From Romboutsia_E sp900604535 (GTDB lineage Bacteria; Bacillota; Clostridia; Peptostreptococcales; Peptostreptococcaceae), in assembly GCF_900604535.1 (NCBI RefSeq), contig NZ_UWOT01000003.1, positions 62,001-126,000 on the forward strand: DNA of 64,000 bases, written 5' to 3'. Below the pieces are notes generated by a model, which worked only from the letters and a program-made list of their open reading frames with translations, searched no databases and was not told the DNA's origin. Below, piece after piece: positions 35,724 through 44,148 of the stretch. Position 1 is the first letter of the stretch; every line of letters begins with the position of its first letter. The translations under genes were made by a program, and so were the position numbers.

Positions 35724-37037
35724 ATGAATTACCAAGAATCATTAAAATATATAGCAGATACTCATAAGTTTGGTATAAGATTAGGATTAGATTGTACTGG
35801 AAAATTATTGGAGCTTTTAGGTAATCCTCAAGAAAATTTAAAAGTGGTTCATGTAGCAGGTACAAATGGAAAAGGATCAGTTTGCTCTTTTGTAGCAAAT
35901 ATTTTAAAAGAAGAAGGATATAAAGTAGGACTTTATACATCTCCGTACTTAGAAACTTTTACAGAAAGAATAAGAGTAAATGGAGAAAATATACCAGAGG
36001 ATGATGTTGCAAGAATAATAACTTTAATAAAAGATAAAATAGATATAATGGTTAGCGAAGGTTATTCTGCACCTACAGAATTTGAAATAGTAACTGCTAT
36101 GGCATTTTATTATTATAATGAACAAGAAATAGATTATGTGGTTCTAGAAGTTGGACTAGGTGGACGATATGATTCTACTAATGTAATTAAGAATCCATTA
36201 GTAAGTGTATTAGTATCTATAAGTTTAGATCATATTGGTGTTCTTGGGGATACTATAGGAAAAATAGCTTATGAAAAAGCTGGAATAATAAAGGAAAATG
36301 GAACCGCTATAGTATATAAGCAAGTTAAGGAAGCAGAAGACGTTATAAAAGAAGTTTGTAAAGATAAAAATGCAAACTATATAGAAGTAAACTTTGATAA
36401 TATATATATTAAAAAATCAGATATATACTCTCAAGTATATGATTGTGATATTATGTTAGAAAAATTTGATGACATAGAAATAAAATTAATAGGAGATCAT
36501 CAAATAAATAATTCAATAGTTGCATTAAATGTAATTAAGTATTTAAGAGATAATAAAGATGTTAAAGTAAGTAATGAATCTATAAGAAAAGGTCTTTTAA
36601 CTACTAAGTGGCCTGGAAGAATAGAAAAGATAAAAGAAAATCCTATGTTTATAATAGATGGAGCTCATAATGAAGATGGAGCAAAGTCATTATCAAAGGC
36701 TTTAGATAAAAACTTCCCAAATAAGAAATTAACAATGCTAATAGGGATGTTGGCAGATAAAGATATAGATAGTGTATTAAAAATACTGATGCCTAAGTTT
36801 GATAAAGTGGTAACTACAACTCCAGATAATGATAGAGCTATAAATAGTGAAGAATTAAAAAATAAAATATCTAAGTATGTAGATAATGTAATTTCAATAG
36901 AGAATATAGATGATGCAGTTAATTATACTTTAAATAATTCTAAAGAAGATGATGTAATAATAAGTGCTGGATCATTATATATGATAGGAGCAGTTAGAAC
37001 TTTAGTAAAAGAAAAAGAGCTTTTAATTCAAAAATAA
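35724..37037 (+). CDS. folC: folylpolyglutamate synthase / dihydrofolate synthase
   Basis: A 437-residue Mur-ligase-family enzyme. The P-loop is VAGTNGKGSVCSF at about residue 44, followed by GLYTSPYLETFTERIRVNG, and the C-terminal domain has IDGAHNEDGA. It adds glutamate to folates and may make dihydrofolate from dihydropteroate. Cytoplasmic. GGGGGAAGAAGG precedes the ATG. Confidence 0.96.
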   Translation: MNYQESLKYIADTHKFGIRLGLDCTGKLLELLGNPQENLKVVHVAGTNGKGSVCSFVANILKEEGYKVGLYTSPYLETFTERIRVNGENIPEDDVARIITLIKDKIDIMVSEGYSAPTEFEIVTAMAFYYYNEQEIDYVVLEVGLGGRYDSTNVIKNPLVSVLVSISLDHIGVLGDTIGKIAYEKAGIIKENGTAIVYKQVKEAEDVIKEVCKDKNANYIEVNFDNIYIKKSDIYSQVYDCDIMLEKFDDIEIKLIGDHQINNSIVALNVIKYLRDNKDVKVSNESIRKGLLTTKWPGRIEKIKENPMFIIDGAHNEDGAKSLSKALDKNFPNKKLTMLIGMLADKDIDSVLKILMPKFDKVVTTTPDNDRAINSEELKNKISKYVDNVISIENIDDAVNYTLNNSKEDDVIISAGSLYMIGAVRTLVKEKELLIQK

Positions 37038-37049
37038 TACTAAACAAAG

Positions 37050-37082
37050 TTACCCTTGGATTTATTCAAGGGTAATTTTTAT
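37050..37082 (+). terminator. terminator after folC
   Basis: TTACCCTTG pairs with CAAGGGTAA, then five T. Confidence 0.9.
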
Positions 37083-37130
37083 ATAGAAAACTTCTATACA
37101 AAAATATTATAGTATAGAAGTTTTCTATAT
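37081..37130 (+). repeat. perfect 19-base inverted repeat before the nine-gene cluster
   Basis: Arms 37081-37099 and 37112-37130, with a 12-base spacer, all 19 positions paired. It lies right after the folC terminator and ends 3 bases before the likely -35 box of the next operon. No T run follows, so it is not a typical terminator in this direction. Confidence 0.85.
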
Positions 37131-37133
37131 AAG

Positions 37134-37161
37134 TTTACTTAAAAATATCATTTGGTATAAT
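37134..37161 (+). promoter_or_regulatory. promoter of the rhodanese-to-ABC gene cluster
   Basis: TTTACT, 16 bases, then an extended -10 (TTGGTATAAT). 62 bases ahead of the rhodanese gene. Confidence 0.6.
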
Positions 37162-37223
37162 TGAACATGGTCAAAAGCTTGTAATTATAATATAAAATTA
37201 TATATTTAGAGGGAGATTAAAAA

Positions 37224-37940
37224 ATGAATGTAAAGAAAATAGTAAAATCACTATCAGTTGGAATGCTATTAGTATTAGCAATAGGTGGCTTAGTGGGGTG
37301 CTCTTCAAATAAAGGGGAAGTAGGCTATAACAAAATAGATTCTACTAAGACTGAAAAGTTAGCTGATGAAAATGAAAATGTACTAGTAATAGATGTTAGA
37401 GATGAAGAAAATTATATAAAAGGTCATTTAGCAAATGCTATAAATATACCATTTGATGAGTTTGAAGGAAAAATATCTGAGTTAGAAATATATAAAGATC
37501 AAAAAATACTATTAATATGTCATACAGGTAATAAAAGTGGTAAGGCAGCTAAGATGTTAATAGATAATGGGTTTACTAAAGTATATAATGCAGAAGATGG
37601 TATGGATGAATTTGATTATAAAACAGTTGATTATACTAATGTAACTGGAAATGAATTTGAGAAGTTAGTTGAAGAAAATAAAGATGCTTTTATATTAGAT
37701 GTTAGAGATGCAAAAGATTATGATAAAGGTAGTATAAAAAATGCAGTTAATATACCTATTGATGAAGTTGAATCAAGATTAAATGAAATTGATGATCATA
37801 AAGATGAAGATATATTAATATATTGCTCTATAGGTAGAAGAAGTGCTCAAGTAGCTGAATTATTAAAAGATAAAGGTTTTAAAAACGTAGTCAACTCAGT
37901 TGATGGTGTTAAAGAATACGATTTTAATTTAGTTAAATAA
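37224..37940 (+). CDS. tandem rhodanese lipoprotein
   Basis: A 238-residue lipoprotein: signal peptide with lipobox LVGC (Cys 26) and two rhodanese domains (about 40-130 and 140-236). Both keep the active-site Cys loop: LLICHTGNKSG and IYCSIGRRSAQ. Rhodaneses carry persulfide or bind small anions; here the domains are on the outer face. E. coli YnjE, in the equivalent neighbourhood, is also an exported multi-rhodanese protein. GAGGGAG precedes the ATG. First gene of a nine-gene run. The substrate is unknown. Confidence 0.92.
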   Translation: MNVKKIVKSLSVGMLLVLAIGGLVGCSSNKGEVGYNKIDSTKTEKLADENENVLVIDVRDEENYIKGHLANAINIPFDEFEGKISELEIYKDQKILLICHTGNKSGKAAKMLIDNGFTKVYNAEDGMDEFDYKTVDYTNVTGNEFEKLVEENKDAFILDVRDAKDYDKGSIKNAVNIPIDEVESRLNEIDDHKDEDILIYCSIGRRSAQVAELLKDKGFKNVVNSVDGVKEYDFNLVK

Positions 37941-38038
37941 TATATTAAAGTAAAATGGGGGTATAAAATACTTATTTTTATATTCCCTAATTTAATTTAA
38001 AAGCTAATTAAGTAGAAAGGATATATAAGTTTATCAAT

Positions 38039-38740
38039 ATGAAAGAAAATAGAAAAAAGAGTTTAAATAAAACATTTTGGATTACATTAGGAATAATTTT
38101 AGTATCATTATTAATTTACATATTTAATCCATCAGTAAATAAAGTTATTAATAAAATGACATCATATTTAATATCTCTTGATATGGATGGTTTAAAGGAA
38201 TATATATTATCCTTTGGAATGTGGGCTCCGGTAATATCATTTTTATTAATGATACTTCAGTCAGTTGCAGCTCCTCTTCCAGCATTCGTAATAACTTTTG
38301 CTAATGCTGCGCTATTTGGATGGGTGTATGGAGCTATACTTTCTTGGTCTAGTGCTATGGCTGGAGCAACATTATGTTTTTATATAGCAAAGTTTCTTGG
38401 TAGAGGTGTGGTAGAAAGCTTAACTAGTAAGTTTGCACTTGAAAGCATAGATAAGTTTTTTGATAAATATGGAAAGCACACTATATTAATATCAAGATTA
38501 CTTCCGTTTATGTCTTTTGACTTAGTAAGCTATGCAGCAGGTTTAACATCAATGAGCTTTATATCATTTTTTGTAGCCACTGGAATAGGTCAGCTTCCAG
38601 CAACTATAGTTTACTCATATGTAGGAGGAATGCTTACAGGTGGTGCTAAGTTAATGATGACTGGGCTTCTTACTTTATTTGCATTAAGTATACTAATATA
38701 TGTAGCTAAAAAGGTATGGAGTGAAAAGCATAATAATTAA
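38039..38740 (+). CDS. TVP38/TMEM64 (DedA-superfamily) membrane protein, first copy
   Basis: A 233-residue protein with a basic N-terminus and five to six spans. VTT motifs: PLPAFVITFANAALFG (re-entrant loop), FLGRGVVESL, and LLPFMSFDLVSYAAGLTSM. The superfamily includes lipid scramblases and carriers of lipid or small anions. Homologous in type to YdjX/YdjZ of E. coli. 98 bases after the rhodanese gene with AAAGGA. Confidence 0.92.
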   Translation: MKENRKKSLNKTFWITLGIILVSLLIYIFNPSVNKVINKMTSYLISLDMDGLKEYILSFGMWAPVISFLLMILQSVAAPLPAFVITFANAALFGWVYGAILSWSSAMAGATLCFYIAKFLGRGVVESLTSKFALESIDKFFDKYGKHTILISRLLPFMSFDLVSYAAGLTSMSFISFFVATGIGQLPATIVYSYVGGMLTGGAKLMMTGLLTLFALSILIYVAKKVWSEKHNN

Positions 38741-38818
38741 TTTCTTATGGATGGAGTATTAAAGCATAAATCTATGTTTTATACTGTCATCCTATTTTAT
38801 ATATAAGAGGTGTTTATA

Positions 38819-39955
38819 ATGAAAAAAATAAACCTAAATAAAAAAACTTTAGAATTAGTAAAAGGTAAATATGATGATTGTATTAATTGTAAACTATGTT
38901 ACAATAATTGTCCTATGATGAAGGAATATGGATCATCTCCCAAAAACATAATGAAAGATATATTAAATGAAGAATCAGTAAATAAGGATATACCTTACTC
39001 TTGTATGTTCTGTAATCTTTGTAAAGAGAAATGTCCAAAGGATATAGATTTGAAAGAAATGTACTTAGGAATTAGAAAAGATATAACTAGTAACAATAAT
39101 AAGGAACTAAAATCTTTAGGGTATAATACAGTAAAATTTCATCAGATAAATAGCTTTTCACCATTGTTTTCAAGAAATTTTGTAACTAAAGATACTAAAA
39201 AAATATTTTTACCAGGATGCAGTTTATCTAGCTATAGTCCAGAAATAGTTATTAAGACTTTTGAGTATCTAAAAGATAGAATAGATAATATATCTTTAGC
39301 AGTAGAATGTTGTGGTAAACCAACACTAGCAATGGGGGATACTGATAAGTTTAAAAAATATTACTCTAAATTAGACAAGTTGTTTGAAAGTAATGATATA
39401 GATGAAGTTATAGTTGCATGTCCCAATTGTTTTGATACAATAAGAAACAGTAGTAAGAATATAAAAGTAACTACTTTATGGAGTGTGATTAAAGAATATA
39501 AAGTACCAAAAGAACTTAAATATTATTATAAAGACATAGATCTTGAATTCTCCCTTCACGATCCTTGTCCAATAAGAAAAGAACCTAAAATACATGAAGC
39601 AGTAAGAGAGATATTAAATGATTTAGGTGTGAAGATAATTGAATTTGATAAAAATAGAGAAAATAGTGAATGTTGTGGATCAGGAGCTATGGTTAGAGTA
39701 ACTAACCCAGATATATCAATAAAACAAACTAAAAGAAGAGCTAATCAAGCAAAAACTGATACAGTAATTTCATATTGTGAATCCTGTTGTGAATCTATGA
39801 TGTCTGTTGGAAAGAATTCACTTCACTTATTAGATTTTATTTTTAATAAAGATGTAATAAATAAAAGGTCATTTACTCAAGATAAAACATCAGTAATTCA
39901 TAAATGGAAGATGAGATATAAAACTATACAAAATGGAAAAAGTAAAAAATTATAA
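38819..39955 (+). CDS. Fe-S oxidoreductase with two CCG domains (HdrD/GlpC-like)
   Basis: A 378-residue protein. N-terminal ferredoxin part with two 4Fe-4S motifs (CINCKLCYNNCPM and CMFCNLCKEKCPK), then two CCG domains: VECCGKPT preceded by FLPGCSLSS, and SECCGSGAM with SYCESCCESM. It transfers electrons as in heterodisulfide-reductase or glycerol-3-phosphate dehydrogenase C subunits. Start placed at ATG 38819, after AAGAGG; an in-frame GTG is at 38810. Located between two TVP38 genes, the place where E. coli has the Fe-S protein YdjY. No membrane span is seen. Confidence 0.9.
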   Translation: MKKINLNKKTLELVKGKYDDCINCKLCYNNCPMMKEYGSSPKNIMKDILNEESVNKDIPYSCMFCNLCKEKCPKDIDLKEMYLGIRKDITSNNNKELKSLGYNTVKFHQINSFSPLFSRNFVTKDTKKIFLPGCSLSSYSPEIVIKTFEYLKDRIDNISLAVECCGKPTLAMGDTDKFKKYYSKLDKLFESNDIDEVIVACPNCFDTIRNSSKNIKVTTLWSVIKEYKVPKELKYYYKDIDLEFSLHDPCPIRKEPKIHEAVREILNDLGVKIIEFDKNRENSECCGSGAMVRVTNPDISIKQTKRRANQAKTDTVISYCESCCESMMSVGKNSLHLLDFIFNKDVINKRSFTQDKTSVIHKWKMRYKTIQNGKSKKL

Positions 39956-40637
39956 GTATGGAGAAATTAAAGTGAAATATGATAAAAGGATATTAAAGAT
40001 AACATTAGGAGTATTATTTTTAACTATAATAGGGATAGTTATTTATAAGATATGTAGTTTAAATTTAGGTGTAGAAGATATAAAAAACTACGTACAAAGT
40101 TTTGGTAAAATTGGACCAATTGTGTATATTATAATGTTTGCATTAGTACCACTTACATTCTTTCCAGATTCTGTACTAGCAATAGCTGGAGGGTTAATTT
40201 TTGGATTATTTAAAGGATATATATATACGGCTATAGGAGCATTAATTGGAGGAACTATATCTTTTTATATATCTAGATATTGGGGTAGAGAAATAATTAA
40301 AAAACTTACCAAAGAAAAATTAGATAATATAGAAGTTATGATAAATAATAAAGGATTTACAATTATATTTTTATTAAGATTAATACCACTATTTCCATTT
40401 GATGTTATAAGTTATGGAGCAGGTCTTACTTCTGTTAAGTATAAAGATTTTATATTAGCTACGTTCGTTGGAACGATTCCAGGGATATTAGTATTTACAA
40501 ACCTAGGATCAGAAGCTGTGAATATGGGTAGTACAAGCTTTTATATATCAATAGCTTTATTAATACTTTTATTTGTGGTTTCTATATTCTTAAAAAATAA
40601 ATTTATATCAAAAGAGTTAAAGAATAATACAAAGTAA
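39933..40637 (+). CDS. TVP38/TMEM64 membrane protein, second copy
   Basis: A 234-residue relative of the gene at 38039, with PLTFFPDSVLAIAGGLIFG, YWGREIIKKL and LIPLFPFDVISYGAGLTSV. Five to six spans. As annotated it overlaps the Fe-S gene by 23 bases; a GTG at 39972 with GGAG upstream is a likely alternative start. The pair could form a heteromer in the membrane. Confidence 0.9.
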   Translation: MEKVKNYKYGEIKVKYDKRILKITLGVLFLTIIGIVIYKICSLNLGVEDIKNYVQSFGKIGPIVYIIMFALVPLTFFPDSVLAIAGGLIFGLFKGYIYTAIGALIGGTISFYISRYWGREIIKKLTKEKLDNIEVMINNKGFTIIFLLRLIPLFPFDVISYGAGLTSVKYKDFILATFVGTIPGILVFTNLGSEAVNMGSTSFYISIALLILLFVVSIFLKNKFISKELKNNTK

Positions 40638-40652
40638 AGCTAGGAGGAATAA

Positions 40653-41237
40653 ATGTTAGATACACATGCTAGAAAATATGTTAATCCATTTATTGAAATG
40701 GGTGCAAAATTATTTTTGAATTTAAAAATGAGACCAAATCAAATTACAATGTTAGCTCTTTTATTAGGTATATCAACATCTATATTTATATATTTTGATA
40801 GGCCCTTATTAGGATTAGTAATACTTTGGATATCGGGGTATTTAGATGCAGTAGATGGTGCAATGGCTAGAAAAAGTAACTCTAGTTCATCATTTGGAAC
40901 AGTGCTTGATATAGTATCTGATAGAATTGTTGAAGTAAGTATGATAATTGTATTTGGCATTAAGTTTATAGACGTAAGATTTAACTTACTTATATTAACA
41001 GCATCAATATTAATGTCAATGACTATATTCTTAACTGTTGGAGCTTGCTCAGAGAAGAAAGGAATGAAGTCATTTTATTACCAAGCTGGGGTAGCAGAAA
41101 GAACTGAAGGATTTATATTATTTTCACTTATGATATTACTACCACAGTACTTGGGGATAATTACTAATATATTTTCTGTATTAGTATTATTTACAGCTGG
41201 GCAAAGATTTTTCGAAGCCAAAAAAATATTAGATTAG
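40653..41237 (+). CDS. CDP-alcohol phosphatidyltransferase family protein
   Basis: A 194-residue membrane enzyme with the complete catalytic motif D-G-x2-A-R-x8-G-x3-D-x3-D (DGAMARKSNS...GTVLDIVSD, about residues 70-95). Five to six spans. Such enzymes transfer a phosphatidyl group from CDP-diacylglycerol to an alcohol. The acceptor here is unknown: related E. coli YnjF lies in the corresponding gene neighbourhood. AGGAGG precedes the ATG. Confidence 0.92.
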   Translation: MLDTHARKYVNPFIEMGAKLFLNLKMRPNQITMLALLLGISTSIFIYFDRPLLGLVILWISGYLDAVDGAMARKSNSSSSFGTVLDIVSDRIVEVSMIIVFGIKFIDVRFNLLILTASILMSMTIFLTVGACSEKKGMKSFYYQAGVAERTEGFILFSLMILLPQYLGIITNIFSVLVLFTAGQRFFEAKKILD

Positions 41238-41247
41238 GAGAATTAAT

Positions 41248-42465
41248 ATGAAAAGGAAATTATTAAGTTTATTATGTGTAGTGCTAGCAATAGCTGTTAG
41301 TTTAGTAGGATGTACAAGTAAAACATCTACAGACAAGAATATAAGTATTTTAGATAGTAATTATGATGAGATTTTAGAAAAAGCTAAGGGTACTACTGTT
41401 ACTTTCTATGGATATGGTGGAAATGAAGTAATGAATAAATGGTTTGATAGTTATGTAGTAGACCAAATGAAGGAACAATACGATATAACAGTAAAAAGAG
41501 TAGGTATGAATATAGATGAAATACTAAATCAATTACTATCAGATAAACAAGCTAATAATAATGATGGTTTAATAGATGTAGTTTGGATAAATGGAGAAAA
41601 CTTTAAGACAGCTAAGGAAAGTAATTTATTATTAGGTTCATTTGTAGGAAAGCTTCCAAACTTTAATGACTATGTAGATACTGCATCAGAAGATGTTACT
41701 ACAGATTTTGGTACAGAAGTAGGTGGAATGGAAGCACCATGGGGGAAATCTCAATTTGCAATAGCTGTTAATTCTGATAAAATAACTCAAACTATAACAG
41801 ATACACAATCTTTAAAAGAAGCTATAACAGCTAACCCAGGTAAATTTACATATCCAGCATTACCTGATTTTACAGCGAGTGCTTTTGTTAGAAATGTAAT
41901 ATACGACATAGTAGGTTATGAAAATGTTGCAAACTTACCAGAAGATAAAGAAAAAGTAAAAGAAGCTATACAACCTGCTATAGATTATTTAAATGAGATA
42001 AAGCCTTATTTATGGAATGAAGGAAAAACATATCCATCAACTACATCTCAATTAGATAATATGTATTCAGATAATGAAGTCTACTTTACTATGACATATT
42101 CTCCAAATTCATTAAATGGAAGAATGGAAACAGGTGAACTTAGCAGTACTACAGAAATAATAGAGTTTAAAAATGGAAATTTAAGTAATACCCACTTTTT
42201 AAGTATACCATTTAATTCTCCTAATCAAGCTGGAGCGATGGTATTAATAAACTTTTTAATGAGTGTAGATGCTCAAGCTTCAAAGACTTTCACTGAAAAC
42301 TGGGGAGATACAACCGTTTTAGATATGAATAAAGTTTCAGATAGTGAAAAGTCAGAGTTTAGTGAAGATAGTATAACAATAAGTAATTCAGTCCCAGAAC
42401 TAAGTGCAGGTATGGTACCTATAATAGAAGAAATATGGACTGAAGAGGTGTTAGAAAGTGAATAA
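41248..42465 (+). CDS. ABC transporter binding lipoprotein (YnjB-like)
   Basis: A 405-residue extracellular solute-binding lipoprotein: signal peptide with SLVGC (Cys 22), then a family-1 binding domain (TVTFYGYGGNEVMNKWFDSY; DVVWINGENF; PWGKSQFAIAVN). The WINGENF and EAPWGKSQF-type motifs are those of the YnjB/putative thiamine-like group as I recall. Ligand unknown. 10 bases after the CDP-alcohol transferase gene. Confidence 0.85.
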   Translation: MKRKLLSLLCVVLAIAVSLVGCTSKTSTDKNISILDSNYDEILEKAKGTTVTFYGYGGNEVMNKWFDSYVVDQMKEQYDITVKRVGMNIDEILNQLLSDKQANNNDGLIDVVWINGENFKTAKESNLLLGSFVGKLPNFNDYVDTASEDVTTDFGTEVGGMEAPWGKSQFAIAVNSDKITQTITDTQSLKEAITANPGKFTYPALPDFTASAFVRNVIYDIVGYENVANLPEDKEKVKEAIQPAIDYLNEIKPYLWNEGKTYPSTTSQLDNMYSDNEVYFTMTYSPNSLNGRMETGELSSTTEIIEFKNGNLSNTHFLSIPFNSPNQAGAMVLINFLMSVDAQASKTFTENWGDTTVLDMNKVSDSEKSEFSEDSITISNSVPELSAGMVPIIEEIWTEEVLESE

Positions 42466-43318
42466 AAATCTAAAGCCATATTTACTCATAGCACCTTCTG
42501 GAATCATATTAGCGTCTATTATGATTGTTGGAATATATAATTGTATAGTACAGAGCTTAGGATATTTTCCACAGATAGGTATGAATAGTATAACTTTAGA
42601 TTATTATAAAGAGATTTTAGGAGAGGCAACTTTCTTAAAATCTCTTCTCTTTAGTATGAAAACTTCATTAATTTCAGCTTTATTATCAGTTTTAATAGGA
42701 GTTATACTAGCGTATTTATTATGCCAAGATAAATATTCAAATTTCAGAACATATATATTAAATATACCAGTTATAGTACCTCATATAATCGTAGTTATAT
42801 TGATAATATTCATATTCTCTAAGACTGGTATAATATCTAGAATACTTTTTAACTTAGGAATAATAAATGATTCATCTCAGTTTTTGAATTTAATATCAGA
42901 TAAAAATGGAATAGGAGTAATATTGGTTTACTTATGGAAGGGAACGCCTTATGTTATTCTTACAACTTATAATATACTAAAAAATATAAGTGGAAAATTA
43001 GAATTAGTAGCATTAAATCTAGGTGCAAGTAAGTTTCAAAGTTTTATATATATAATTTTGCCTCTATCAATGTCAACTATAGTTTCATCATTTATAATAT
43101 TATTTGCATTTTCTTTTGGATCATATGAAGTTCCATTCTTAATAGGACCAAGTACACCTAAAGCTCTATCAGTATATTCATATGTTAATTATATAAGCTC
43201 AGATTTAAGAAAAAGATCTTTAGCTATGGCTATAAATACGATTTTATCCTTAATAAGTTTTGTTTTGTTAATAATATATAATAAAATATTTTATAAAATA
43301 TATAGATACAAATTATAG
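42458..43318 (+). CDS. ABC transporter permease 1 (YnjC-like half)
   Basis: A 286-residue permease with six spans and EAA loop LNLGASKFQSFIYIILPLS. GTG start overlapping the end of the binding-protein gene by 8 bases. E. coli YnjC fuses two permease halves; here they are separate genes. Confidence 0.9.
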   Translation: MNKNLKPYLLIAPSGIILASIMIVGIYNCIVQSLGYFPQIGMNSITLDYYKEILGEATFLKSLLFSMKTSLISALLSVLIGVILAYLLCQDKYSNFRTYILNIPVIVPHIIVVILIIFIFSKTGIISRILFNLGIINDSSQFLNLISDKNGIGVILVYLWKGTPYVILTTYNILKNISGKLELVALNLGASKFQSFIYIILPLSMSTIVSSFIILFAFSFGSYEVPFLIGPSTPKALSVYSYVNYISSDLRKRSLAMAINTILSLISFVLLIIYNKIFYKIYRYKL

Positions 43319-43323
43319 GTGAA

Positions 43324-44127
43324 ATGATGAAAAGAAATATAAGAAAATTAATTATAGATATTCTCTTAATATCAATTATAACTCCAATATTTATATTAGG
43401 AGTATGGTGCTTTACAAATAGTTGGACTTATCCAGATTTGCTACCAAAAACTTATTCAATTAGGGGATTTGAATATATACTAAATAAATCAAATTTAAAG
43501 ATTCTAGTTAATAGCATATTAATATCACTAGTTATTGTATTTATTACAATTATAATAAGTATACCATCTGCAAAGGCAATAGCTATATATAATTTTAAAG
43601 GAAAAAGATTATTCGAGCTATTAATATTATCACCTATTATAATACCAATGGTATCTGTGGCAATGGGAATACATATTACATTTATAAGAATGAAAATAGC
43701 AAATACATTAGTTGGTGTAATAATAATAAATATAATTCCTTGTATACCATATGCTGTGAGAATTATAGGTGATGTTTATAAATTAGTAGGTAATAAACTT
43801 GAAATTCAAGGACAATTACTAGGAGCAAATAAGTTCAATGTATTTAGATATATTACATTACCATTAATAATGCCTGGAATAATAGGCGCAAGTAGTATGT
43901 GCTTTATAATATCATTTAGTCAATATTTTTTAACTATGCTTATAGGTGGAGGTAATATAATAACTTATCCAATGATAATGTTTCCGTATATACAAAGTGG
44001 AGATAGGAATATATCAGCCTTATACAGTATAGTGTTTTTAATTGTAAGTATAATGCTACTTATATTAATAGAAAAGCGAATAAAGAAGTATTACATGAAT
44101 AATGAAGAAACTACATATTTAATATAG
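43324..44127 (+). CDS. ABC transporter permease 2 (YnjC-like half)
   Basis: A 267-residue permease with six spans and EAA loop LLGANKFNVFRYITLPLI. Starts 5 bases after the stop of permease 1 (or at the next Met, 43327). Partner in the importer. Confidence 0.9.
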   Translation: MMKRNIRKLIIDILLISIITPIFILGVWCFTNSWTYPDLLPKTYSIRGFEYILNKSNLKILVNSILISLVIVFITIIISIPSAKAIAIYNFKGKRLFELLILSPIIIPMVSVAMGIHITFIRMKIANTLVGVIIINIIPCIPYAVRIIGDVYKLVGNKLEIQGQLLGANKFNVFRYITLPLIMPGIIGASSMCFIISFSQYFLTMLIGGGNIITYPMIMFPYIQSGDRNISALYSIVFLIVSIMLLILIEKRIKKYYMNNEETTYLI

Positions 44128-44148
44128 ATAAAACCTAAGGAGAAAGAT

